In this document: one piece after another, positions 1 to 12,689 of the stretch
Layout of the letters: every line of letters begins with the position of its first letter
Position numbering within the stretch: the stretch's first letter is position 1
Source of the DNA: Lepus europaeus
Lineage: Eukaryota > Chordata > Mammalia > Lagomorpha > Leporidae
DNA length: 64,000 nt
NCBI RefSeq assembly: GCF_033115175.1
Contig: NC_084843.1
Span: 57,452,474 to 57,516,473, forward strand
Direction of reading: 5' to 3'
Made by a program: the position numbers and the translations under genes
Notes under the pieces: model-generated
Databases searched by the model: none
The model's input: only the letters and a program-made list of their open reading frames with translations
Told to the model about the DNA's origin: nothing

Positions 1-913
1 CTGAAGGAAAACAGGGAAAGGCAATGTTTCCCTGTCACAGAAAAAAGATCCTATTACAACAGTATATGAGACACAAAATTATAAACAGTCATTTATGATT
101 TGTAAACATGGGCAGAAATTTTCCCTTACTTTATGTTCAAAATAAAATAAAAGTCACTCTTTTAACTCTGAATTTCAGATAAATAATGAATAATGTCCTG
201 GCATAAGCATGTCCTATGCAATATTTAAGGCATAATAAATATATGCAAATTTATTGTTTACTTGAAATTCAAATCTAACAAATCTAACCTGTATTTTTGT
301 TTGTTTAATCTGGCCATTCTACATTATCTACTTCATAAATGGAATAAATTGGGGGAAGAGGGAAATGCAACTCCCTTGTGTCTAAATTTACAGCAGTCAC
401 AGAGCCAGACCATCTTATACCACCTGTGTGTCTTCACTTCCTATCAGAGACTTGCAGTTGGTACAGCCAACCAAAAAGTCAGTCACACCTCCCTTATTGC
501 ACAAGAGCTGCTTTTGAGATAGCCAGTGAAGTTTCCTGGTCATCTCCCATCAATACATTTCTAACTATGCTCAGTCAGAATATTTTAGTTCCCAGAAATG
601 CAATATAAGAGGAAAGGGGACCAGGAAACAATGATATATTGTTCCCTAGGATGTGAGAGTCCCATATCCCAGACATAAGAAAAACAGGGGTACTAGGGTA
701 CTCTGGAGATTAGGTTTATGCATCACTTTTAGAAAAGTGAATCCACATTGCTTCAAATTATTTGTAATTAAATTTGTCTCCAACTAGAAGAACAAGTAAT
801 AGGAAATAGAGAAAGAGTTACCCCAATGGATATATATTTCATGTAGTCCAGAAATTTAACAGGATATTTGCCACTGACTTTAAGTGATACCAAAGTTAAT
901 AGTGATGGAGCTG
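1..913. other. No gene; unique AT-rich DNA
   Basis: Short open frames only, with no codon bias or domain. No repeat is recognised. The last 13 bases form the left TSD of the next CSINE. Confidence 0.6.
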
Positions 914-1238
914 GGCCGGTGCCGCGGCTCACTTGGCTAATTCTCCACCTGTGGCACCAGCGCCCTGAGTTCTAGTCCCGGTTGGGGCACCGGTTCTGTC
1001 CCGGTTGCTCCTCTTCCAGTCCAGCTCTCTGCTGTGGCCCAGGAAGGCAGCGGAAGATGGCCCACGTGTTTGGACCCTGCATCCACATGAGAGACCAGGA
1101 GTAAGCACCTGGCTCCTGACTTCGGATCAGCACAGCGCGCCAGCCTTAGCGGCCATTTGGGGAATGAACCAACAGAAGGAAGACCTTTCTCTCTGTCTCT
1201 CTCTCTCTCACTGTCTAACTCTGCCTGTCAAAAAAAAC
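914..1238 (+). mobile_element. CSINE
   Basis: Lagomorph tRNA-derived SINE with a head GGCCGGTGCCGCGGCTCA, the body segments with TCCAGTCCAGCTCTCTGCTG, a CT-rich tract and an A tail. The exact 13-bp TSD AGTGATGGAGCTG is at 901-913 and 1239-1251. Confidence 0.95.
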
Positions 1239-1553
1239 AGTGATGGAGCTGAAAGAGAAGATATATATATATATTATTTATTACAAACATTAGTTCTAAA
1301 TAGATCACTTTCAGAAATGTTTAAATAGAAAAAAATTCCAAAATTCAAATACTATATAACATAAAAGAGACAGATGTCTTAAAGCTGCAAGAGGAAATTA
1401 TCTCCAAGACAAAACAAAGTTGAGAACACATCTACAATGTGTTCTCAGTGAAATACCCAAAAACACCAGTTCTGGAAAAGAAGTTATAAAAAGGCTAAAT
1501 AAAATTAAAGAAAGTTTATTGAAGTAAGAGACTGAGATTAAAACATACTTGGC

Positions 1554-1917
1554 GGCCGGCACCGCGGCTCACTAGGCTAATCCTCCGCCTTGCGGCGCCG
1601 GCACACCGGGTTCTAGTCCCGGTCGGGGCACCAATCCTGTCCCAGTTGCCCCTCTTCCAGGCCAGCTCTCTGCTGTGGCCAGGGAGTGCAGTGGAGGATG
1701 GCCCAAGTGCTTGGGCCCTGCACCCCATGGGAGACCAGGATAAGCACCTGGCTCCTGCCATCGGATCAGCGCGGTGCGCCGGCCGCAGCGCGCTACCGCG
1801 GCAGCCATTGGAGGGTGAACCAACGGCAAAAAGGAAGACCTTTCTCTCTGTCTCTCTCTCTCTCACTGTCCACTCTGCCTGTCAAAAATAAAAAAATAAA
1901 ATTAAAATTAAAAAAAA
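1554..1917 (+). mobile_element. CSINE (young)
   Basis: Full-length head to A-rich tail, close to the GC-rich young consensus. The 13-bp TSD AAACATACTTGGC is at 1541-1553 and 1918-1930. Confidence 0.95.
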
Positions 1918-2039
1918 AAACATACTTGGCAAAGATTTAAACATTCAAGAATTGGACAAAGCCAAAAAGACAATAAAGTCATTAAAATGTGAATTGGAAG
2001 AATCATTGCTCTCCTTTATATTCTGCTGTCTACCAGTAA

Positions 2040-2800
2040 CTTCATCACTCAGAGAGCAAAAGAAGCCAAGAATGGAACTGCTATCCTGGACTTAATTCTT
2101 ACCAACAAAGAAGAATACGTTAGTGAAGTAGAAGTGACAGGAACCTTGAGGGAAATTGAACATGTCACCTTAGAGTTCATTACAGCCAAGAAAGAAAACA
2201 CAGAACAAAGTAAGACAAGTATTTTAGATGGTTTGGCAGTTCAGAGAAAACAGAAGAATGTCCCAGAGCCAGATTCTAAAATGAAAAATAGGTCAAAAAA
2301 TAAAGTTCACCACTACAATCACAAATGAGGAAAAATGAGAAAGAATATATACAAATAACTCAGTGTGGTGTGCAAGGAGTTTCTAAAGAGCTGAGATTTT
2401 AAAAGAACATACAAACAAAGAAAGAGGATGGCAAAGGTAACAATAAATACATCCACATAGCATTGGCCTATTAGATGAATGGACCAAACCCAGAATGAAA
2501 GAAGTCTTTTTTAAAAAAAAAAAAAAAATGTATAGGCTGTATGTAAGGATGGAAGGACAAGAAGAGTACAACTCCTCTCCTCCAGCCCCAGGCAAATTTC
2601 ACAGTGTTAACAAGTGACAGAGAAAGCAAATGACAATACATCTAGTTTGTTTTCATTTTGTATACCAAGAATAATGGTCTTTAAAATGGAAATACTGTGC
2701 CAACAATCTTAAAAGGAAATTGATGAACAGGAACAGAGAAAGAATAGGAAGGGAATAGTTAACTATTTTGATAAATGTCCACTTCTGGGTGTATCCTAGG
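2040..2800 (+). mobile_element. Ancient L3/CR1-like LINE fragment
   Basis: The + frame around 2065-2190 reads GTAILDLILTNKEEYVSEVE and onward to a TGTL..IEHVTLEF block. This resembles the LDL.LTN.E..V..V...G.LG.SDH..VEF segment at the end of the endonuclease domain of CR1/L3 LINEs. The diagnostic SDH has drifted to IEH. Frames are broken downstream. The family call is by recognition only, and the left edge is uncertain. Confidence 0.5.
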
Positions 2801-3005
2801 TTGATCCAGGATACTTTTGCTCTCAATGGTATATTTGGCAAACTCTGGACACATTTTTGTTGTCACATCTTGGGAGCAATGACATTGGCATCTAGTGGAT
2901 AGAGGCCTGGGATACTATAAAACATACTGCCACACACAGGACAGCTTCCCCACAATAAAGAATTATCTGGTCCAAAATGTAAGTAGTGCTGAAGGTAAGA
3001 AAACT
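2800..3005 (+). mobile_element. Old nonautonomous hAT-type DNA transposon
   Basis: The segment with GACATTGGCATCTAGTGG, then ACAGGACAGCTTCCCC and AATTATCTGGTCCAAAATGT, matches a common mammalian hAT MITE as I remember it. Exact termini are not resolved. Confidence 0.5.
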
Positions 3006-3454
3006 TACTATAATAGAATAAACTCAGAAATGGACACCTAGAAATAGACGATTAGATAGTTATGTGTCCTCTTACAATATATACATACATATTGTAAATA
3101 CATATATTATCACAGAATTTTTGCTGGTGTCTGAGTAATAATGGAAAATTATGTAGTAACAGAAGACTAGGAACTGACAAATCTCACATATGTGTCAGAA
3201 AGTTAGGTCCCAAACCTTAAAAATAGTAAAGTTTATGCAGATTCCTTAAAAAAATTTAAAATATTAATTAGAAAAGAGAAAAATGTCTTGTGATTCCTTG
3301 GTATAGGTTCATTAAAAGCTACTCATGTTAAATTAATTTTCTTGTCATCCCCTTTTTAATTCAATACGACTAAAGCAAGTAAAGCGGTTTCACTAAAACA
3401 TTTTTTAATCTTTTGTGAAATCCTCCTAAACAAGATAAAGAAACGTGAGCTGTC

Positions 3455-4070
3455 TCATACACTGTTGTTCAGAGCACATTGGTAAAATTTCTTTGGAAAG
3501 CACGCTGCCAAAAAATTGTACATGCACAGCAAGGGCATTTAGCCTACTGGTTAAGATGCCAGTTAAGAGTCCATGTCCCACACTGGAGTACTGGGTTTGA
3601 TGCCCAATTCTAGCTTCTGACTCCAGTTCCTACTAATGCAGATCCTGGGAAGCAGTGGTGATGGCTCAAATTACTAGGTACCTGTCACCCAGGTGGGAAA
3701 CCTAGAGTGAGATGCCAGTTCCTGGCTTTGGCCTGCCTCAACCCCAACCATTGTGGGCTACTTAGAGAGTGTATCATCAAATGGAAGACTGATCTCTTTT
3801 ACACACACATGCACACAGATAAATAATTTTTAATTATAAATGTACAAATTCTTGGACTACACAATAACACCTCTAGGAATCTGAATATATGTACAGAGAT
3901 GTATGTCAAGGATAGCTGTACTGCTTGCAGTAACAAAAAGCTAGGGAAAAAACTAAATGTTCATCAACAAGGGGGTAGTTAAATACTAAATTTTAATATA
4001 GTCTTTCATTGGTATGACTTTAATATGACTAGAGGGAAAGGAAAAACCTTAGGAAACATATAAAATCTAG
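3455..4070 (+). mobile_element. Old mammalian L1 (L1M) fragment, split by a SINE
   Basis: The sequence at 3455-3523 (CATACACTGTTGTTCAGAGC) continues at 3839-4070 (TTCTTGGACTACACAATAAC and AACTAAATGTTCATCAACA). This is the typical L1M ORF2-end to 3' UTR text, interrupted by a CSINE. Confidence 0.6.
3524..3838 (+). mobile_element. Old CSINE
   Basis: A diverged C-repeat (AAGGGCATTTAGCCTACTGG, then CTGGCTTTGGCCTG and ACACACAC tail) inserted in an L1M relic. The flanks share AATTGTACAT and AAATGTACAAATT-like sequence. Confidence 0.75.
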
Positions 4071-4187
4071 TCCAGCTTTGAACTAAGACAGTACCTCTTT
4101 TGGAGAATCTTGGAGAAATTGGTTTTATTTCTTTTTCCTCCTTTACCCTCACCCACAAAAACATACACACTAGAAAGGAAACACCAC

Positions 4188-4538
4188 AGGGCCTGTGCTG
4201 TGGAGCAGTAAGTTAATCCTCCATCTGCGGCACCTGCATCCCATATGGACGCTGGTTGTAGTCCCAGCTGCTCCCTTTCAGATCCAGCTCTCTGCTATGG
4301 CCTAGGAAAGCAGTTGAAGATGGCCCAAGTGCTTGGGCCCCTGCATCTGCATGGGAGACCTGGAAGAACTCCTGGTTCCTGGCTTCGGATGTGCCCAGCT
4401 CCGGCCATTTCAGCCATTTGGGGGGAGTGAACTAGCTAATCGAAGACCTTTCTCTCTGTATCCCCTTCTCACTGTCTGTAACTCTACCTTTCAGATAAAT
4501 AAATAAAAATATTTAAAAAAAGAAAGAAAAGAAAAAGA
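4188..4538 (+). mobile_element. CSINE
   Basis: Head to A/G-rich tail, with the TSD AAACACCAC at 4179-4187 and 4539-4547. Confidence 0.9.
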
Positions 4539-4564
4539 AAACACCACCAAGGCAGGATTTCATT

Positions 4565-4645
4565 TGGCTTACTGGTACCTGTCCCAGCACTGAGAACTAT
4601 GTCTGGCACACAAGTCAACAGAAATGAATGAATGAACGAATTTCA
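4565..4645 (+). repeat. L2 3' end
   Basis: CCCAGCACTGAGAACTATGT, then CTGGCACACAAG and a GAATGAATGAATG tail, match the L2 LINE 3' end. Confidence 0.6.
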
Positions 4646-6559
4646 AAGCCCACACTAAAGCAGACTCAACCCCTTTGGAAGTCCTGCCTCTCAGTCGTTC
4701 TTTGGGCCCTCCCTCAATAAGCTATCTCAGGGCTTCTCTGCATTGATATGCCTTCCAGGGGCCTCATCAACTGAGACCTAGCAATCCATTTATTATCTAG
4801 TTAATTGTACACCTTCATATACATTCTCTGCCCTCATGCATCTAGGTAAATACTTAATTGCTGTAATGAAAACTTTGCTACTCATAGTACAGGTCAGCTA
4901 TGAGATAAGGCAGTTGTGCCAGAACGTAGATAGAGGATTGCTTCCTAGGATATAGCTGATTTACATTCTCAAACAAGCTCCTTATCTCTTTGCACGGACC
5001 AGTAACAGATTGAGAACAACAGATCACAACTTTGAATAGCACTAATTTAAAGGAGGGGTCTAATGTGCTCAAGTTCCAATACCTGAGAGTCTTTCTGTAA
5101 AACAAACATTGTCTTCTCCATAAAAACAATTTCCCATTGACAGAAAGGACTTGAAGCAGTACAGGCATATTGGTTAGGATAATAAAAAAGCGGGGGGAGG
5201 GGGGGGGCGAAGTGACAAATTAACTTGACCTAATTTATAATTTTGCATATAGGTACTCAAAATCACTTCTCAGAAACTAGAAGTTGGTGATTAAATTGGT
5301 AGCAGATTACTAGCTGAGTCCCTGGCAGCAATAATGTAGCTAAACACAGTAATTAAGCATGTGAAAATCAGGTGCAGCAGCTAATAGTCCTGTTCAGTCT
5401 CAAAACTTCTGCAACTTCAATTATGTCACTTTTAATTAGATTTGTAACTTGGCTAAACTCAGGAGTTCCACCCCATAGTACCATGTCATTTAAAATCCAG
5501 TAACCAAGCAAGAATCAGAAAATCATGCTTTTTGAATCTCTGGACTAACATTCCCAGGAGCCAATGATCCATAAATAAACACTATTTTTAAGTCTTCATT
5601 ACAAAGCACATAGTTTCTCTCCAGGCAAGATTGGGCTGCCAACTTCTTTTCTTAAATCTTAATCCCTTCTATTCCAAAGAAAAAAAATAGGAACACACAA
5701 ATAGAAGTTCATAGGGAATAGAGAATGGAACTCCCATTTGTCCATAGCTATAACTGCCCTCTAAATACGCTGACAAGGAAAGCTCCACAATTTAAAAACA
5801 TTTTTAGGATGAGCAGAACATATTCTTTAAGAATTCCTAACACCACACTTCGTTTCTGACTAAATAACATTAACATCTGTACTGTCTCCACTTTGATTTC
5901 TCTGTAACAGCCACCACCTCCAATAATTTATTTATCACTAATTCCTTAGCTTTTTTCCCTTCAACATATTCTGTCTTTACAACTATGGCTCCCATATTCA
6001 ACAAAATTTAAACTTGTTATCTTTCATGACTCTCAGCTTCACCACATTTTATTCCATTCTCATGTTTCCCTAAATAGAAAAACGCAATACTGATTTTTTC
6101 TTTCCACTCTGCTGTCAATAATTTTTTCCAAATATTTTCATTTTCCCAAAGTCTTACTATAATTATAGTATTGATTCTTCCTATTTCTACTATTTCTTTG
6201 TCATAATTAGTTTTTAAAGGTTCACATCAATCAAGACTTTATCAAAAGTTATTTATAAATTCCATTGTTCTACAGTCCCAGGTAACATAGGTGGTCAAAA
6301 ATACTATCTACTAATTCAAGCAGAGGTGAAGCATCTTGAATTCTAATGTAAAGCTTTGTTGCAATCTGTGAAAGTTTAAGTGTTGAAATTTTGTAAGGAG
6401 AAAAACAGTATATCCTTCCAAACATTTAGGATACTGCCTGATAACAATGCATACCAGGGGCACTTAATAAATATTTCATTTGGTAGACAAGGAATTTTAT
6501 AATGTTTTAAAAGAAGAAAAACAGTACAAACACATCTTCTTAAGATTCACAACCTTTGA
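4646..6559. other. No gene; unique sequence
   Basis: There is no supported gene. 5220-5480 has a homeodomain-rich, high-complexity texture and is listed as a finding. A short L2-like string lies near 6430-6480. Confidence 0.5.
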
Positions 6560-6976
6560 CTTCAAATGTAATGGTCTCTAATCCAACAATTCCACACTTA
6601 GAGATTATGAATTATGTTAAATATAAAAATTACTTACATAGATATTCATAAATAAATGCACAAAGTTGTGTACCATGGCACCTAGATATTCAGCAATAAT
6701 TAATAAAATTATATTCATTCATTTGGAAGAGTGTTACATAGCAACTTAAAATAGAATCAATGTAGACTACATAATATTACATGGAAAATATTTTGGATAA
6801 AGTTAAACAAAAAAGCAAAGCTCTAAATTGTACCTACAGTATTACTGAATTATTTTTAAAAGCTATGAAAAAAAAACTATAATACATCAATGAGATTACA
6901 GGTAATTTTTCTTTGTGCTTTCAAAATTCCTACAATGAGCATTTATTACTTTTATAATGAAAAAAGTAAATTTTAT
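6560..6976 (+). mobile_element. Old L1M 3' UTR fragment
   Basis: Recognisable L1M phrases occur (AATCCAACAATTCCACACTT, then CAGCAATAATTAATAAAATT and a T/A-rich 3' UTR). A CSINE interrupts it at 6977. Confidence 0.5.
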
Positions 6977-7309
6977 GGGGCTGCCATTGTGACACAGTGG
7001 GTTAATGCCCTGGCCTGAAATGCCGGCATCCCATATAGGTGCCAGTTCCAGTCTCGGCTGCTCCTCTTCCGATCCAGCTCTCTGCTATGGCCTGGGATAG
7101 CAGTGGATTATGGCCCAAGTTCTTGGGCCCCTGCACCTGCATGGGAGACCTGGGAGAAGCTCCTTGCTCCTGGCTTCGGATCAGCACAGCTCAGGCCATT
7201 GCGGCCAACTAGGGAGTGAACCAGCAGATGGAAGACCTCTCTCTCTCTGCCTCTCCTCTCTCTGTGTAACTCTGACTTTCAAATAAATAAATAAATCTTT
7301 TTAAAAAAT
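6977..7309 (+). mobile_element. CSINE
   Basis: Complete element with an AAATAAATAAATAAAT tail. The exact TSD TAAATTTTAT is at 6967-6976 and 7310-7319. Confidence 0.95.
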
Positions 7310-7319
7310 TAAATTTTAT

Positions 7320-10300
7320 TATAAAATTCCAATCTTTCACTCAAGAAAGAATAAGGACTCAGACAATGTGTAGAAGATAAAAAACAGAAAGAACAGTGAC
7401 TATATAGCCTGTATATTGGACACTGCACAAATTTGCCATATGCTACTATTTAGGTTATTTTTTTGTAGTGGGTGATGAAATTTTAATAGCATATCCAAAC
7501 ATGCAGATTTGATTGCTAATAATACACAACTTCAAATTATAACTGTTCTCAAAAAACATATATTGGCCGTTTGGTCTGTCTAAATAAGCTAGCCACAAAG
7601 CCAGAACCAAGGCTAACTTTAAATCCTATTTCTTCCCATGGTTGGTTTTAAGCAAGTCACTGAATCTCATATATCTCCAAAGATGTTTCCACAGTCTTTG
7701 CATCTATCAGTGACTCAAAGCCTCTAGAGTCAACGAACTTCCTGGAGCCTGGCCTCAGAAAGAATCTGCCCGCAATCACCTACACTCTATTGGTTAGAGA
7801 CGTTCTCTTTATGTGATTGATTATTATATTCCACATCCACTCTATACGGTGATTTTCATGTGATCACAAATGATGGTCAGTTTTGATCCTAATACTACTG
7901 CCAATAATAAACCAACTTATAAGACAAATATTAAATTCTGAGATCAATGCATTTGTCACTGTCTCATTTGAAACAGCTTCCATTTGCTGTGAACAGCTTT
8001 GGTTCAAGGCAAAATCCTTTCAAACATTTTCCATCCCTCTTTCCTTTTCCCAGTCCCATGCCAAAGCATGAGCATCCAGGCCATATCTTATCTTTCCCTG
8101 CACAGAATCCAATAGGCTTTTTATAGCCAGAAACTCTCTGAATGCAAAGCACGACCTTGGCTAGTAGCTTCCCCTGGCACTACTTTGAAAGTTATTTATA
8201 ACTTTAAAATTAGCGTGAAAGCCCACATTTCTCATCATAACTAGTCAAAACATTCTATTTTATACATAGTGCGATCTTCTTTAATCCAGAAGGAAACCAC
8301 ACATTTTAAACCTACAAGATCTTATTAAAACACAGCTGTTCAAGGCAAGAATGAGAATGCACTGAAGTCCAGATCTTCTCTCCAGTCTTGATTCTTACCT
8401 TTCAGTTGCTTCCTATAAAGTAAATATGCTTAAAATTCCGCTCTTGTAGGGAATTTTCCAAAAAGAGGTATGAGGGTGAAAAGAAAGACTTCTTGACAGT
8501 CACGGAGTTATAGAATCCCAAATTGAGAGGCAGTGACAGTGGGGCAGTCACTTTAGCTGAGCACTGTTCACCCAGGATAAGAAAGAAAGGGGAGGTTACA
8601 AGCCAGGGTGGGTGGTATCTAATCCTGAACCACTAGTCACTGGCCTCACTGACAACTTGTTACTGAAAATACTTTGTTGAAAAAGGCCAGACACATACTT
8701 TGCCTAGAGACCTACAAACATAGCTGATAGGAAGTTCTGAATAAGTTAGATTTGCATTTCTCTAGTCCCTTTCCAAAATAAGAACTTCTTACATCTAAGT
8801 AAAGCTGAAGGCTGGTATTATTCAAAGTGAAAAATGATAAACCAGGGATAACTGGGATCGAGGAAATCCTCACAGGAAAATATAATTATATAAAATTCAG
8901 CATCTTTGGAAACCATAGAGATAACTATATTAGAGCCACAGATGACCTCTAAGATGCTATTTTTCCTCTGAAATTCTGTATGTCTCACACCCTTGCACCA
9001 AGCCTTACACTCTCTGCATCCACTATTTATGAGGAACCACATAATCACTAGTAACAAATTTAAATTGAAGATGTACCAAAAACTCCATAGGTGGAACCAT
9101 CAAATTTAAGTTACCAAAAGAAAAAAAAAAAAAAAAGTCTTCACCAAAATTTCTTTTTTCTTTCTATGGCTACCCTTTTTTATATCCCCCTTCCCTTTTT
9201 TAAATAACCTCTCCCTCAATAACTTAATTCACTGGAACAACTCTGCATATCCTTGTTTATTCTCGATCATTTCAAGTTCTTGACATAATAATGGAACATT
9301 TTTGTTATTTTCCGGGATATTGCAGGTACCATTTTTCTGTTTTTCTTCTAAGAGCTTCTAAAGTAAGAGGTGGTAACTCAAATATGAAGTGCTCACTCAA
9401 GTCCTATTGTTAAAAGGCTGAATGTAAAAGGAAAAAAGAAAGAATTCACATATTTGCTCTCCAGATACTCTTAAAACAAATATCAGGGACCCTAGAGGAA
9501 AGGCAGGGTTCAGGGATCATCAAGAAAGAATCAGGAAAAGGTTTTAGTTTCATATAACTACCAAGGAAACCTAAAAAGTAACTATTTTATGTAATTTCCT
9601 TTAAGATGTGTGTAAGTGACATTACATTTATCTCAAGAGTCTTCATGGCTAATATATTGTCCCTCCCAAGATTTTTTATAAAGCAGCTTTTTCCCCCTGG
9701 AGAATCTAGGAATAGCCTCTTTTCACAGACAAACAAAGAGAAAGTTTTATGTCTCTCAATCCATCTTTTCTTGAATAAAGAAATCACTTGACACTTGGAA
9801 AATAGCTAGTTTAGTTTTAGAGCTTTAATAATGAGTGTTTTCCAAATTCAGACTGTTGAACTGAGCCCAAGATACGACACCCAACATTCAAGTTCTAGTC
9901 TAAATCCAGGCTGCCTTTCTATAAAATCACAGTCAGTTATTTACCTGCTCAGTATCTCTCCTTTCCATCCTCAAAATAAAGATGAAAATTCCTATTCTTT
10001 CTACTTTTCAGAGGATATATGAACCAAAGGGATAAAATCTGAAGTACTCCAAATTCTTACATTGAACCCCTCAGAGATTCAATATGATAAAACTGTATTA
10101 CAGTAATTGATATTATCAAAATAATATTATAAATATCTGAAATATAATTTTAAAGAGCTTTTGTTGAGTAGTTTGTTTTTTAATTCCCTCATAAAAACAT
10201 TTGCAGCCTCCAAGATAGGTTTTAGCTGAAGTATTTCCCACTGTAGCCACAAGAGGTCCTCTCCTAGCAATTCAAATCACGTTGGACTGGTTGTACAGGG

Positions 10301-11505
10301 GCTCCATGGCCCTCTCTATTTATATCTATTTGCTAACAAAAACACAGATCACCTATGTCAAATTTCCATAGCTAGCTATAGGGCAGCAAACAAAACCAGA
10401 GATCTGGCTTTCTCTGTGTGATCGCTGAGGCATGCTGAACACTAACTAGTTCCTGTAAACAACACAGCCACTGCATTTTGCATCCTGGCCTCCTTCCAGA
10501 TTTTCACAGTAATTCCTTCTTGTCACCTTGCCCAGTCTTGTTCAGTATTTATTCTCTCTCTCTATTTATTTATTTGTTTCTTTTCTTTATACTTTTCCAA
10601 CTTGAAAATTTTGGCTCACGTTCTTCTTGCAAGCAAACAAAGGTTAAGAGTAGAAGAGCTGAAAATGAGACAGACAGAAAAAGAGGAAGAATAAATCAAG
10701 GCCATTAGTAGCAAATCCTCCCAAGGTAATCAAAATGTGTTTTTAGTGCTGGGCTTCAGAGCTGGTCCCAGACAAAGTCATCCAACTGCATGTGCTGAGA
10801 AGCCCATTAATGCAGAGCCCTTGCTAGGAGCCAGCTGAGAAGTTAGAGACAAAAAAAAAAAAGGCCTCCAAAAAGAAAATAACTCTTTCCCTATTATTAT
10901 ACCCTCATGGAAAATAAGCACTTCTGGGTGTTCTTTAATCAGAATTGAATAGAGTTTCTTCTTATTAAAATCCCTTAAAGAATGAAAATGAACCATGAGT
11001 CCATTTTATTCTATACATGATACCTCCAAAATACTGGCAATCTCAGTTTGTACCTTTAAAACTGTCACTTCCCAAACAGCTACAATTTTAAGTGATATTT
11101 AAAACTAGGGATAATTCCTGCTTATGATAATTAAGCTATTTTATTTCAAGTATATGTGGTAAATATCTCTGGTACCTTGTCAGGAGTTTTAGATGAATTT
11201 AAATTAATCTGCTCACAATTCAAAGGTCTAATGATTTTACTCTCCTTTCCCTCCTTCCCGTATTATTTGCTGCCAACCAATGCTTCTACCTCAGAGGGAA
11301 ACAGAAACCATCCAGAAAGATGTCTCACATCTACCCATCATCAAATACACAAAAACCACCAATACCAAACCCCATCGTCTCTACCTTCCCACCAATTACA
11401 ATGCAAGAAGTGCCCTTGCTCCTACCAAAGACTGATCTCTACTCTTTACTCTGGATCTCTTCTTCTGCCTTCTCAAGGACTCTGCTCCTTCATTCTACCT
11501 GATAT
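7320..11505. other. No gene; unique AT-rich sequence
   Basis: I find no domain-bearing ORF, no splice-site-bounded exon and no young repeat over about 4.2 kb. There is an A-run at 9119-9136. Decayed ancient repeats below my recognition threshold are likely. Confidence 0.55.
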
Positions 11506-11509
11506 ACTG

Positions 11510-12192
11510 AAATCGGACAAGACCCCCCTAAAATTTACACTAAAATGTGGCCCCTTAAAGTTCCCTAGAAATGCTATCCGGGACGCCACACGTGCTACCA
11601 GAATTTGGGGTGCCTTACGATTTCACCACGGGCTTATTACTAAATCCCCAATGTTAATAAGCCCAAGAGGGTTCTTGCCTAATATTTAGAGAAGAATTCT
11701 AAATACTGGCACAGATAAATGAGGCAGCATGGTACATTGTAAGCTTTTATTTAGTGAGAAAGATGCATAGGAGAGTGAGAGCTTTATTTAAGAGAAAGAG
11801 GTGAATAGGGGATCATCCCGAGCACCGGGAACCAGCCATGTGGAAGAGCATCTAGGCCTATAACTGGGCCAGGAAGCCTAGAGCACATGGCCCAAAGGCC
11901 ATGCGCCCTGGATGCACAGGGCTACAGCAAGCCCTGTCCTGGCAAGAGGCCAGGGAAGAAGAGCGGGCCGGGCCACACCTTGTCCCAGCTTTTAACCCCC
12001 TTCCAAAGGGGAGTGGTTAATTAAACTGATTGGCTGGTGGGCACCCAGGTGTGGCCAGGTGGGGGAATGAGGCCACACAGGGGTGTGGCAAAGGCATCAG
12101 GTAGGGGCATGAGGTCACACAGGGGCGTGGCGAAGGTGTGATCTTCCAGTTCACAAATCTAATCAATTTAACCTATATGCCTGCCTACTTCA
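11510..12192 (-). mobile_element. Class I ERV LTR
   Basis: On -, a purine tract GAGGGGGGAATGAAG ends at an LTR start (TGAAG, 12192 downwards), like the PPT/U3 junction of gammaretroviruses. Two AATAAA signals on - (near 11780 and 11745) and a U5-like stretch follow. It lies 3' of the pol remnant in the same orientation. The left edge is not resolved. Confidence 0.6.
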
Positions 12193-12224
12193 TTCCCCCC
12201 TCAGAGACTCCAGTCCTTAATCTT

Positions 12225-12561
12225 TTTTTTTTTTTTTTAAATTTTTGACAGGCAGAGTGGACAGTGAGAGAGAGACAGAGAGAAAGGTCTTCCTTTGCCA
12301 TTGGTTCACCCTCCAATGGCCGCAGCGGCCGGCGCACTGCGCTGATCCGAAGGCAGGAGCCAGGTGCTTCTCCTGGTCTCCCATGGGGTGCAGGGCCCAA
12401 GCACTTGGACCATCCTCCATTGCACTCCCGGGCCACAGCAGAGAGCTGGCCTGGAAGAGGGGCAACTGGGACAGAATCCGGCGCCCCGACTGGGACTAGA
12501 ACCCGATGTGCCGGCGCCGCAGGTGGAGGATTAGCCTATTGAGCCATAGCGCCGGCCAAGA
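12225..12561 (-). mobile_element. CSINE inside the ERV
   Basis: Reverse element from a T-run to the head, with the TSD CCTTAATCTT at 12215-12224 and 12562-12571. It sits between the ERV LTR and pol, so it postdates the provirus. Confidence 0.95.
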
Positions 12562-12689
12562 CCTTAATCTTAAGAGGATGTTGATGGGCGTTGAGTCTCC
12601 ATCTTCTGTAGCTACTTCCTGCTGATTAGGGGCGCAGACCCTGCCTGTTCTTGGTCTGGAAGTCTCTGCCTATCTCATCTAATGAGTTC

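Noticed and set aside
914-1000. CSINE heads as possible tRNA genes
   Set aside because: They keep only A/B-box-like words and cannot fold a full cloverleaf; only 41470-41551 does.
1516-1866. Frames with PGLEPG/TRTRCAGAA-like text, seen again near 12264, 23493, 26443 and 30446
   Set aside because: These are translations of the CSINE body in different orientations, not proteins.
9119-9136. A-run as the tail of a processed pseudogene
   Set aside because: No coding-like sequence or TSD upstream of the run.
11156-11689. 177-codon open frame on +, among the longest in the window
   Set aside because: It runs across the edge of an antisense ERV LTR, has no domain, low-complexity Ser/Pro/His content and no splice or promoter support.
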